This document shows positions 34,188 through 42,021 of a stretch of DNA of 64,000 nt, in pieces (the first letter of the stretch is position 1; each line of letters starts with the position of its first letter). Origin of the DNA: CAWAPD01 sp963783865 (GTDB taxonomy: Bacteria; Actinomycetota; Thermoleophilia; UBA2241); assembly GCA_963783865.1 (NCBI GenBank), contig CAWAPD010000001.1, positions 248,001 to 312,000 of the forward strand. Direction: 5' to 3'. The notes beneath the pieces are model-generated. The model was given only the letters and a program-made list of their open reading frames with translations. It did not search any database and was not told where the DNA came from. The translations under genes and the position numbers were made by a program.

Positions 34188-35548
34188 GACCGCCTGGCCG
34201 GGGCGACGTCGCCGAGGCGCTGCAATAGGAGCGCCTCGGCGAGGATCATCCGTTCGAGTTCCCGCAGGTCGACGCTCTCGTCCACGTCGTGCGTACGCGC
34301 AGCGGCAAAGTCGGCAGCGCCCCAAAGCACGAATCCGGTTCGGGGGACCGCCGACCGCAGCACGTCGAGCAGCGGGATAGTCGCGCCGCAGCCGATGTCA
34401 CGGCAGGTCGCGGCGAAGGCGTCCTCGAGGGCGCGCCTGGCGATGGCTACGACCGGTCCGTCGGTGGAGGCCGTGAAGCCGGCGCAGGCCTTGTCGAGCC
34501 GGACGTCGATCTCCACCCCGGGCGACGCGCTGCGCTCGAGGTGAGCGATGAGCGCTCCGGCGGCCGTCCCGGGGTCCTGGTCGGGCGCGATCCGCAGCGT
34601 GACTCTGGCGCGAGCCGTGGGAGCGAGCCGGTTGGCGGCCCCCGTCACACCGGTCGCGTCGATCCCGGTGATCGTGGCCGCGGGGTGAGCCCAGAGACGT
34701 GACGCGAGCTCACCCGTCCCCGCGAGCGCCGTGCAGTCGCTCAGGCCGGCCCACCGGCGCAGCTCGTCCTCGGCGAACCCGTCGCCCCGCCACTTCCCCT
34801 CGAGCAGCCCCGGCACCATCACGTCACCACGCGAGTCGACGAGCCTGTCCAGAACGCGGACGAGCGCGCCGAGCGCGTCGCGCACGGGCCCGCCGAACTC
34901 CCCGGAATGCAGGCCCCGCGGGAGCGTGCGCACCTCGATGACGACCGCAACCTCGCCGCGCAGCGTCACTGTCAGCGCGGGCTCGCCGACGTCGAGGCCG
35001 CCCAGGTCCGCGATGACCGCCGCGTCGGCCGCGAACTCGTCGGGATGCTCCCGCACGTACCCGTGCAGGTGGCCGACCGTCTCCTCTTCGCCCTCGACCA
35101 CGACCTTCACACCGACCGGCGGCCGGCCGTCGAAGACGGAGAGCGCGGCCGCGTGCATGACGATGCCGCACTTGTCGTCGGCAGCGCCGCGACCCCAGAG
35201 GCGGCCGTCGCGCTCGGTGAGGCGCCACGGGTCGGACGTCCACCCATCGGTGACATCGGCGGCGACGACGTCGTAGTGCGCATAGAGAAGGACCGTGGGT
35301 GCGCCAGGTGGGGCCGGCACCTCCGCAAAGACGACCGGGTAGCCGTCCGGCAGTTCGATCATGCGCACGTCGGCGATCCCCGCGGCGATCAGCAGCCCCA
35401 TGGTCGCCGACGCCGCGGCCCGGCAGGGCCCGGCGGGGAAGCCGGGGACCGACACGGACCGGTGCCGGACTAGAGCGGCAAGGTCGGCGACCGCTTGCGG
35501 CATGCGGCCGGTGACCCGTCCCCTGATCTCGTCGTCGATCGACGCCAC
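34184..35548 (-). CDS. M20 family metallopeptidase/deacylase
   Basis: 454 residues, dipeptidase-like M20 length with a lid domain. Di-zinc ligand blocks: LLYAHYDVVAADV (His-x-Asp), WGRGAADDKCGIV (bridging Asp), VVEGEEETVG (catalytic Glu and ligand), and a C-terminal AARTHDVDESVD with the last His. Probably cleaves dipeptides or N-acyl amino acids in the cytoplasm. GTG 35548 is chosen for its GGAGGGG five bases upstream; upstream in-frame ATG lacks support. It is first in a coupled pair with the CocE hydrolase. Confidence 0.9.
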   Translation of the reverse strand: MASIDDEIRGRVTGRMPQAVADLAALVRHRSVSVPGFPAGPCRAAASATMGLLIAAGIADVRMIELPDGYPVVFAEVPAPPGAPTVLLYAHYDVVAADVTDGWTSDPWRLTERDGRLWGRGAADDKCGIVMHAAALSVFDGRPPVGVKVVVEGEEETVGHLHGYVREHPDEFAADAAVIADLGGLDVGEPALTVTLRGEVAVVIEVRTLPRGLHSGEFGGPVRDALGALVRVLDRLVDSRGDVMVPGLLEGKWRGDGFAEDELRRWAGLSDCTALAGTGELASRLWAHPAATITGIDATGVTGAANRLAPTARARVTLRIAPDQDPGTAAGALIAHLERSASPGVEIDVRLDKACAGFTASTDGPVVAIARRALEDAFAATCRDIGCGATIPLLDVLRSAVPRTGFVLWGAADFAAARTHDVDESVDLRELERMILAEALLLQRLGDVAPARRS

Positions 35549-35588
35549 GTGGCCCCTCCACCTCGTCCGCGCAGCATCGTATCGCGAA

Positions 35589-37055
35589 TCACAGGCGGGC
35601 CTCCACGGAACCGTGCACCGACGCCCCCGGCCGATGCAACTCCCCCGAGCGCACCAGCTCAAGCAGCGGCTCCATGTCGGGCAGCGGGTCGCCGAGACCG
35701 ACGAAGGGCGCGCGCCGCCGGACCAGGGCGAGCGTTGCGGCCGTGCCGCGGCCCAGCGGCGCGCGCCCCCGCAGCTCCGCGGCCTGCGCCGCGACCAGCA
35801 GCTCCATGGCGATGACCCGCTCGCCCAGGCCGACCATCTCGGCGAGCCTGCGGGCGGCCAGCGGCGCCATCGAGGCGCGGTCCTCTATGCCTTCGGCGCC
35901 GGCGCTGCTGGCGAGCTCGAACGACACCGGCTGCGCCAGCAGCCGCGCCTCGGCGGTGATCGCCTCGCCCGAGACCGCGTAGATGGCCAGCCCGGTCTCC
36001 GACGTGCCGGCCTTGGGCGCGAGCCCGGTCGGCAGTCCCGACCACGGCGTCTCGAGCAGCTTGATCATGCGCTCGTCGGCGCTCGTCAGCAGGGGGGCCA
36101 AGGCGATCCGCAGCAGGTCGAGCGCCGCCGCCAGCGGCAGCGCCTCGAAGTTGGCGACCGAGACGACCCGCTCCTCGCTCGCCACCACCAGCGGGTTGCC
36201 CTGTGCGGCGTTCAGCTCGATCGCCAGCAGCCCGGCGGCGTAGGCGAGGGCGTCACGGGCGGCGCCGTGCACGACCGGCAGCGAGCGGAACGTCAGCGGG
36301 TCCTGCAGGTTGCGCGCCGCGCCGGGCTCCCAGAGGCTGCTGCCTTCAAGCAGGCGCCGCAGCCGGGCGACCGTCTCCTCGAGGCCGGCGTAGGGTCTCG
36401 AGGCGACCATCGCGGGGTGCAGGATCGACAGGTTGGCGGCAAACGCCTCCAGGCTCAGGGCGCCGGCGGCGTCGGCGGCGTCGAACAGGCCCATGGCGTC
36501 GTTCACGGCGAGCGCCGCGAGAGCGGTCGAGAAGGCGTTGTTGTTGAGGATGGCCAGACCCTCGCCGGGAGCGAGGTCGGGGTCGGTGAACAGGCCGGCG
36601 GCGAGGTCGGCCATCGGCGCCAGGTCGGACTCGCCCAGCGATCCGAGCACGCGCACCGCCGGACACTCGCCGCGGTCAAGCGCCTGGACCAGCCGCTGGG
36701 CCAGCTCGATGCGCACGCCTGGGTGCCCGGAGACGAACCCGTTGGCCAGGCGCGTCATCATGGCTCGCACGACGTCGGGTGAGACCGCCGCGCCCTGCGC
36801 CGCGCGATGGTTCTGCAGCAGCCGCCGGTTGAACGCGGCCGCCTCGGCGACGTCGACGCGCACGCGCTTGAGCTCGCCCACGCCGGTGGTCAGGCCGTAG
36901 ACCTCGTCGCCGCGCGCGAACGCCGCGTCGACGACGGCGCGGGTGCGTCGCATCTGGCGCTCCACGCCCGGTCCCAGGACGACCTGCTCGCCGCGCCGCG
37001 CGACGCCTACCAGCTCGTCGAGCGTCAGCGTGGACCCTGTCAGGACGACGGTCAT
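35589..37055 (-). CDS. aromatic amino acid lyase (HAL/PAL) family protein lacking the canonical MIO triad
   Basis: 488 residues, full histidine ammonia-lyase length. The fold landmarks are present: YGLTTGVG (catalytic Tyr), GEGLAILNNNAF, LQDPLTFRSLPVVHGA and ELNAAQGNPLVV. However, where HAL has G-A-S-G-D-L, whose Ala-Ser-Gly cyclises to the electrophilic MIO group, this protein reads GSLGESDLAPMAD: Glu replaces Ala and the Gly is missing. It probably cannot form MIO and so may be a non-lyase or use another mechanism. ATG 37055 has no SD but CATGAT six bases upstream, so a near-leaderless start is possible. A terminator separates it from the upstream Fe-S gene. Confidence 0.88.
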   Translation of the reverse strand: MTVVLTGSTLTLDELVGVARRGEQVVLGPGVERQMRRTRAVVDAAFARGDEVYGLTTGVGELKRVRVDVAEAAAFNRRLLQNHRAAQGAAVSPDVVRAMMTRLANGFVSGHPGVRIELAQRLVQALDRGECPAVRVLGSLGESDLAPMADLAAGLFTDPDLAPGEGLAILNNNAFSTALAALAVNDAMGLFDAADAAGALSLEAFAANLSILHPAMVASRPYAGLEETVARLRRLLEGSSLWEPGAARNLQDPLTFRSLPVVHGAARDALAYAAGLLAIELNAAQGNPLVVASEERVVSVANFEALPLAAALDLLRIALAPLLTSADERMIKLLETPWSGLPTGLAPKAGTSETGLAIYAVSGEAITAEARLLAQPVSFELASSAGAEGIEDRASMAPLAARRLAEMVGLGERVIAMELLVAAQAAELRGRAPLGRGTAATLALVRRRAPFVGLGDPLPDMEPLLELVRSGELHRPGASVHGSVEARL

Positions 37056-37070
37056 GGCACTATCATGCCC

Positions 37071-37116
37071 GGGGGCGGGGGCGGGGCAGCCGTTCGGCCG
37101 CCCCGCCCCCGCCCCC
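37071..37116 (-). terminator. GC-rich terminator between the Fe-S gene and the lyase homologue
   Basis: Perfect 17-bp stem (37071-37087 / 37100-37116), twelve-base loop with a GCCG/CGGC inner stem. It ends the AOR-MttB-FeS unit about 10 bases after its last stop codon. Confidence 0.7.
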
Positions 37117-37126
37117 GTCCCGTCTT

Positions 37127-38203
37127 CTAGGCCAGCGGCCGCATCGTGATGGCGCCCTCGGGGCAGCCGGTCGCGCACACGCCGCAGCCGCGGCAGAGCG
37201 CCTCGTCGAAGAGGATGCCGGTGACGCGGCCCCCGGCCGGCGCCGCGCCATCCCCGCGCCGTGCCGTGAACGCCCCGAACGGGCAGCGCCGGGTGCAGCT
37301 GGCGCAGTGCGTGCACGCCTCGGGATCGCGGGCGGCGACGTAGCGGGTGAGCGGCCACACCTTCTGCGACCCGAGCCGCTCGGCGGCCAGATGCGGGAAG
37401 CAGCAGTCGGCGCAGCAGTTGCAGATGGCGCCGCCGGTGACCGGCTCGCCGCCGGCGCCGAGCAGCGGGTCGCCGGTGCGCATCAGGCCGGCGCGGTCGG
37501 CCCGGCGCAGCACCTCGACCGCGCGCTCGCGTGAGATCTCGAAGCCGATGCCGCGGTCGTTCTCGAAGCGCACGCACACCAGCGAGGGCTTGGAGCAGCG
37601 CTCCATCGAGGCGCGGCAGTTGCAGGGCCAGAGGTAGACGTGCTCGGCCCTCATCACCTGCGCCTCAGCCTCGTCGAGGAGCAGGTAGGCGTGGTTGCCG
37701 CCCGAGAAGGCGGCGTGGGCGGCGGCTGCGCCGCCGCCCACGCCGCCCCTGGCCTCCGCGAGCAGCGCCTCGACCATCGGCCGCTCGCCCTCGACGTACA
37801 GCCCGAGCTGCCACTCGCGCAGCTCGTCGCGCACCTCGTCGGGCAGGTCCTTCCAGCCCTCGAAGACCACCCACAGGTCGAACCGCGTCTCGAAGTCGGC
37901 CAGCCCGACCATCTCGGGGGTCGGCCGGTCGACGATGCCGCGTCGCTGGGCACGCTCGAAGAACTCTGGCCCGACCATCACGCCCATGCGCGCGACCGCC
38001 GCCGGCAGCGACAGCGGCCCGCCGGCCAGCGCCGCGATCAGGCTGAGCTCGTCGGGCTCGAAGAAGCGGTCGATCCAGGGCAGCGCGACCTCGGGTACCC
38101 CGAAGCCGACCAGCGCCTCGCGCAACGCGGGCGCCATCTGCCTGGCGACATCGGCGCCGGGCGCCGGGCCTGCCCGGCCGGGATCGATCGGCGGTATGGC
38201 CAT
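37127..38203 (-). CDS. 4Fe-4S dicluster protein with extra Cys-rich motifs, linked to MttB
   Basis: 358 residues. The C-terminus holds two ferredoxin-type clusters, CTHCASCTRRCPFGAF and CRGCGVCATGCPEGAI. Upstream are two further Cys groups, WPCNCRASMERC and AICNCCADCC, typical of a less common family of ferredoxin-like proteins. The N-terminal ~150 residues are helical with no recognised domain. Likely an electron-transfer or corrinoid-activation partner of the MttB and AOR encoded just upstream, by context only. ATG 38203 is preferred over GTG 38209 because GAGGAG is correctly spaced for it. A palindrome at 37709-37747 encodes a Gly/Ala insertion in the middle. Confidence 0.82.
   Translation of the reverse strand: MAIPPIDPGRAGPAPGADVARQMAPALREALVGFGVPEVALPWIDRFFEPDELSLIAALAGGPLSLPAAVARMGVMVGPEFFERAQRRGIVDRPTPEMVGLADFETRFDLWVVFEGWKDLPDEVRDELREWQLGLYVEGERPMVEALLAEARGGVGGGAAAAHAAFSGGNHAYLLLDEAEAQVMRAEHVYLWPCNCRASMERCSKPSLVCVRFENDRGIGFEISRERAVEVLRRADRAGLMRTGDPLLGAGGEPVTGGAICNCCADCCFPHLAAERLGSQKVWPLTRYVAARDPEACTHCASCTRRCPFGAFTARRGDGAAPAGGRVTGILFDEALCRGCGVCATGCPEGAITMRPLA
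37709..37747. repeat. intragenic palindrome in the Fe-S protein gene
   Basis: 18-bp perfect arms (37709-37726 / 37730-37747), loop TGC, encoding the GGVGGGAAAAHAAF stretch in a non-conserved region. Confidence 0.65.
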
Positions 38204-38212
38204 CGTCACTCC

Positions 38213-39667
38213 TCAGTCCGCCGGGCCGGCGAAGCCGTCGAGGACGGCGTCGATGCGGCTCGAGACGCCGGCCGGCAAGTCGGGCGGGGCATGGCGCGCG
38301 AGAAGGTCGGCCGCCTTGCGGCGAGCCTTCTCGCGCAGGTCCGCCCCGCCCTCGTCCTTCCACTGCTCGTGGCCCTTGCGGTTGAGGATCGTCGGCCGCC
38401 ACTGCGCGCGCACGTTGCGTGCCGTGTGCTTGGTCGAGAGGAAGTCGCCGCCGGGGCCGACCTGGGCGATCACGTCCAGGCCCATCGTGTCGCGGTCGAC
38501 CGGGATGCCGCCGAGCAGGCGCCGGTTGAGCGACACGAACTCGTCGACCATGACCACCAGCTCGAGCGCGCCGGTGAGGCCGAAGTCGAGGTAGCCGACG
38601 TCGTGGTTCAGGTTCGAGCCGGCGAGCATCGCCAACAGGGTCAGCTCGGCCGCCTCCATCCCCGCCTGGGCGTCGACGACCTGCGCGTCGCTGGTCCCGC
38701 CGTAGCCCCAGTTGGGCAAGTCGAGCCAGCGCGCCATCTCGATCGCGCCGAGGTAGGTCAGCAAGTACTCGGGCGCGTTGTACGAGGACTGGGTCGTGCT
38801 CATGTCGAGGACCGCCGGCCCGATCCCGGTGAGGAAGGGGGCGCCGGGCGCGCGCGCCTGGTGGATGACCAGGCCGAACAGCGATTCGGCCACACCCTGC
38901 GTGACGTGGCCGGCGACGGTGATCGGCGCGGTGGCGCCGGCCAGCGGCGCCGGCGAGTAGATGGCGGGGATGCCGCGGTCGGCGCACAGCAGCAGCTTCT
39001 CGAGGCTGTCGTGCGGATGTTCCAGCGGGCTGCTGGGCTGGCCGTACATGACGAAGTACGGCTTGTCGGCCAGCCCCCGGTCGCCTCCGCGCAGCGCGGC
39101 GCCGATGTCGGCCATCGCCGCCAGGTCGCCGGCGTTCTCGGCCGTCACGACCAGCGGCTTCGTCGTGTTGCGGACCATCGCGCGGAACTCCTCGAGGTAG
39201 GCGCGGTGGGGGTCGGTCACGTCGGTCGGATAGGCGCTCGACATGACGAAGTCGAGGCTATCGAGCGCGTCGACCAGCCTGGCCGCGCGGCCCACGTCGT
39301 CCAGCACGCAGGGCCGCCGCTCGCCGGTCTCGAGGTCGTAGACGTGCATCAGGTCGGAGCCGGTACCGAAATAGCTGCGATGGCCGCCGAGCTCCATCGC
39401 CGGCTCGCCGGCCCGGTCGTAGACGGCGATCGAGGCCGGCGCGCTCGCGCGCGCCCGCTCGATCGCCGCCGACGGCAGCTTCACCAGGTCGCCGTCGGCC
39501 GTGCCACCGGCCTCGCGCAGCAGCGCCAGCGCCGTCTCGTGGTGCACGCGCATGCCGACCCGCTCGCAGATCTCCAGGGCGCCCTCGTAGATCGCGCGCT
39601 TGTCGTCGTCGGTCAGGAAGCCCAGCCCGGGCCGCGGTGCCACCCTGTCGCGCCGGTCGTCAGTCAT
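38213..39667 (-). CDS. third MttB-family methyltransferase, non-pyrrolysine
   Basis: 484 residues. Family blocks: SYFGTGSDLMHVYDLETGER, LDFVMSSAYPTDV, LPNWGYGGTSDAQVVDAQ and GPGGDFLSTKHTARNVRAQW. No in-frame TAG, so not a pyrrolysine TMA methyltransferase; probably acts on a different methylated amine. ATG 39667 has AAGGAG five bases upstream and overlaps the end of the AOR gene by eight bases. The Fe-S gene starts nine bases after its stop. The tight order AOR-MttB-FeS suggests demethylation coupled to redox chemistry of an aldehyde or carboxylate, which is inference. It is more divergent from the 7.7-10.6 kb pair than those two are from each other. Confidence 0.87.
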   Translation of the reverse strand: MTDDRRDRVAPRPGLGFLTDDDKRAIYEGALEICERVGMRVHHETALALLREAGGTADGDLVKLPSAAIERARASAPASIAVYDRAGEPAMELGGHRSYFGTGSDLMHVYDLETGERRPCVLDDVGRAARLVDALDSLDFVMSSAYPTDVTDPHRAYLEEFRAMVRNTTKPLVVTAENAGDLAAMADIGAALRGGDRGLADKPYFVMYGQPSSPLEHPHDSLEKLLLCADRGIPAIYSPAPLAGATAPITVAGHVTQGVAESLFGLVIHQARAPGAPFLTGIGPAVLDMSTTQSSYNAPEYLLTYLGAIEMARWLDLPNWGYGGTSDAQVVDAQAGMEAAELTLLAMLAGSNLNHDVGYLDFGLTGALELVVMVDEFVSLNRRLLGGIPVDRDTMGLDVIAQVGPGGDFLSTKHTARNVRAQWRPTILNRKGHEQWKDEGGADLREKARRKAADLLARHAPPDLPAGVSSRIDAVLDGFAGPAD

Positions 39668-41708
39668 GCTTGCTCCTTGCCGTGGTCGCCGTCGCCGGGG
39701 TCGCTTCGCCGGGCGTCTGCGCCGCTTCGCCGGTCGCCTGCGCCGCCGGTCCGGACGGACGAGGCCGTCTTGCGTTCGTCCCCCCGGCCAGGTCGGCGCC
39801 GCGCTCGTCGAGCCCCAGCCGCGCCAGCGTCGACGCGGTCGGGACGCCCTGAGGCGACCAGCCCATGAGGCGGTAGAACTCCGCCCGCATGCCGGCCAAG
39901 TCTACCGTCGAGCCGCGGTTCGGGCCCGTTGACAGGGGCTCCTCGCCGAAGACGGCGGGGAGGACATCGTCGGCGGCGGTGGCGCCGAGACGCAGGTTGA
40001 ACAGGCGTTCGAGGGCGACGATCCGCTCCCCGACGGCGAGCAGCCCGTCGCGCGTCAGGTCGAGCCCCGTGACGCCGGCGGCGAGGTCGGCCGCGTGCTC
40101 GAGCTGGTAGTCGTCGAGCAGCGTGAAGTCGGCGATCTTGCACAGGCCGAGGGCGTCGAGCGCGGCGCTGGCGACCATGGCCGCGCGCACGATCGCCGCC
40201 TTGCCGCGCGGTGACAGGGGGTCGCCGGCGTGCTCGTCGCCGTAGAGCCGTTCGGCGTCGGCGGGGGTGACGTTGAACTCCTGGCGGGCGTAGATGTCGG
40301 TGAAGTCCCCGCCGCGCGGCGAAACGGCCACGGCGAGCGCGGCGCCGTAGGCGCCGCGCGGGTCGTAGGCCGGCAGCTCCAGGCCCTTGACCTCGTAGGC
40401 GTAGCGCCCGGCCCCGCGGCCGATGGCTTGGGCGGCGTGCCGCACGCCGGCGGCCAGCAGGCCGCCGAAGCCGCGGCCCGCCGCCATCTCCTCGACCAGC
40501 CGGCCGAGCGTCTCGGCGTCGCCCCAGCGCAGCTCGAGGCCGCCGGTGTCGGCCGGCCCGATCACGCCGCGTTCGTACAGGTCGACGGCGAAGCCGGCCG
40601 CGGCGGCGGCCGAGATCGAGTCCAGGCCGAGCCGGTCGCAGCGGTTGTGCAGGTAGAGCACGGCCTCGGGGTCGTCGACCCCGACCCGGGCGCCCCAGGC
40701 GGCGAGCGGCTCGAAGTCGGGCCGCTCGCCGCTCAGCTCGCCGTACCGCCCCGTTGCGAAGCGGACCTCGGCCTTGCAGTGCACCGGGCAGCCGTGGCAG
40801 CCGTGCCGGCGGCCGACGAACGGCGCGATGCCCTCGCCGCCGGTCGCCGCCGCGGCCGCGAACTGCGGCTCCGCGAAGTTGCGTGTCGAGAGCAGCCCCA
40901 GGTCGCTCGACCAGGAGACCGACAGCGAAGTGCCGTAGGCACGGAGCTCGCCGTAGGCCGGCGCCGCCCGCAGGGCGGCGACGAAGCGCTCGACGGCGGG
41001 CCGTGCCGTGGGCGGGGGCAGCGGGGGCGCGTCGCGCCCGGCCGCCCCCGCACCGCCGATCACCACGGCCTTCAGGCGCTTCGCGCCCATGACCGCGCCC
41101 ATGCCGGTGCGCCCGGCCGCATGGCCGCGCTCGGTCACGGCGCAGGCGATCCGTGCCAGGTTCTCGCCGGCCGGCCCGATCAGCAGCATCGCCGGGACGC
41201 CGTGAGCGCCCCGTCGGTGCGCGTTCCCGGCCCGGCCGGGGCCGCCCGCGTCGCCGGATGCGGCGGCCGCGGCCAGGGCCGCGGCCGCCGCATCCGTCTC
41301 CATCCCCCACACCTCGCCGGCGTCGCGCAGCTCGGCGCCGTCGCCGTCGATCCACAGGTACACCGGCCGCGGCGACACGCCGGTGACGGCGAGGCCGGCT
41401 ACGCCCGCTCGCCGCAGCCCCCATCCCAGCCGGCCGCCGATGTTCGAGCTCCCCAGCAGCCCGGTCAGCGGCGAGCGCGCGCCGAGGTGCACGCGCGACG
41501 AGCCGGGGGCGACGCCCCCGGTCAGCAGGCCGGGCGTGATCAGCAGGGGGTTGTCGGGGCCGAGGGGGTCGGTGCCGGGGCCCACGCTGTCGACCAGCCG
41601 GCGCGCGTCGAGGCCGCGCCCGCCGACGTACCGTTCGAACACGGCCGCGTCGACCTCGCGGCGCGCGATCGCGCCGGTGGTCAGGTCTATGTCGAGGAAT
41701 CGCGCCAA
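39660..41708 (-). CDS. tungsten-type aldehyde ferredoxin oxidoreductase
   Basis: 682 residues. AOR landmarks: FLDIDLTTGAI at the N-terminus, YVGGRGLDARRL, the pterin-binding GPAGENLARIAC and AGRTGMGAVMGAKRLKAV, the Fe-S cysteines in CHGCPVHCKAEV with the last one in LGLCKIADF, and AYDPRGAYGAAL. It would oxidise an aldehyde to the acid with ferredoxin as acceptor, using a W (or Mo) bis-pterin and one 4Fe-4S. TTG 41708 is chosen because homology starts there and GGAG is upstream. Palindromes create an Ala-rich insertion (41256-41295) and a weaker Pro-rich one (about 41010-41055). It follows the small Cys/Trp-rich peptide gene by 86 bases. Confidence 0.9.
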   Translation of the reverse strand: MARFLDIDLTTGAIARREVDAAVFERYVGGRGLDARRLVDSVGPGTDPLGPDNPLLITPGLLTGGVAPGSSRVHLGARSPLTGLLGSSNIGGRLGWGLRRAGVAGLAVTGVSPRPVYLWIDGDGAELRDAGEVWGMETDAAAAALAAAAASGDAGGPGRAGNAHRRGAHGVPAMLLIGPAGENLARIACAVTERGHAAGRTGMGAVMGAKRLKAVVIGGAGAAGRDAPPLPPPTARPAVERFVAALRAAPAYGELRAYGTSLSVSWSSDLGLLSTRNFAEPQFAAAAATGGEGIAPFVGRRHGCHGCPVHCKAEVRFATGRYGELSGERPDFEPLAAWGARVGVDDPEAVLYLHNRCDRLGLDSISAAAAAGFAVDLYERGVIGPADTGGLELRWGDAETLGRLVEEMAAGRGFGGLLAAGVRHAAQAIGRGAGRYAYEVKGLELPAYDPRGAYGAALAVAVSPRGGDFTDIYARQEFNVTPADAERLYGDEHAGDPLSPRGKAAIVRAAMVASAALDALGLCKIADFTLLDDYQLEHAADLAAGVTGLDLTRDGLLAVGERIVALERLFNLRLGATAADDVLPAVFGEEPLSTGPNRGSTVDLAGMRAEFYRLMGWSPQGVPTASTLARLGLDERGADLAGGTNARRPRPSGPAAQATGEAAQTPGEATPATATTARSKHD
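41256..41295. repeat. intragenic palindrome in the AOR gene
   Basis: 19-bp perfect arms (41256-41274 / 41277-41295), two-base loop. It encodes the Ala-only stretch after WGMETD, in a loop outside the conserved AOR blocks. Confidence 0.65.
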
Positions 41709-41794
41709 GGTGGCTCCGTCCAGGTCTGTCGATCGGTGGGCGCCGCCGCGGGGGCGCGGCGGGGACGGAATGCGGGCCGTGTGCCCGCGCGACC

Positions 41795-41911
41795 TTAGCC
41801 GTGGAAGAGCGGCTCGCAGGTCCAGAAGGAGCAACTGGCGCGCCACGGGTCGCAGGCGGCGGCGGGGTTCACGACCCCTGCGGACCACCCGATCGACGCT
41901 GGATGCGGCAC
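41795..41911 (-). CDS. 38-residue Cys/Trp-rich small peptide upstream of AOR
   Basis: GTG 41911 with AAAGGA five bases upstream; TAA at 41795-41797. N-terminal half SIGWSAGVVNPAA, C-terminal half with three Cys and two Trp: CDPWRASCSFW then TCEPLFHG (Cys 20, 27, 32; Trp 23, 30). A good promoter (TTGCCG-18-TATCAT) lies 30-60 bases upstream, and the AOR gene starts 86 bases downstream on the same strand, so it would be the first cistron of the AOR-MttB-FeS unit. No family is recognised. The shape (plain leader, Cys/Trp/Pro-rich core) recalls a ribosomally made, modified peptide or a small metal or redox carrier; no modifying enzyme is in the window. Confidence 0.55.
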   Translation of the reverse strand: MPHPASIGWSAGVVNPAAACDPWRASCSFWTCEPLFHG

Positions 41912-41947
41912 CTTCGTCCTTTCCGGCCGCGTTGCCTCTGCCTTTGG

Positions 41948-41977
41948 ATGATAGGGCCTGGGCGCCCGCCGCGGCAA
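41948..41977 (-). promoter_or_regulatory. promoter of the peptide-AOR-mttB unit
   Basis: Minus strand TTGCCG (41972-41977), 18-base spacer, TATCAT (41948-41953). Predicted start of transcription near 41941, 30 bases before the peptide GTG. The rest of 41709-42021 holds only the peptide gene and short spacers. Confidence 0.6.
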
Positions 41978-42021
41978 CTGCCGACGACGACCGATCGGGT
42001 CACCCGGCCCGTTCTCATCGT

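Noticed and set aside
39664..41424. Arg-rich frame overlapping AOR
   Set aside because: Out-of-frame reading of the AOR gene with composition typical of shadow frames in high-GC DNA.
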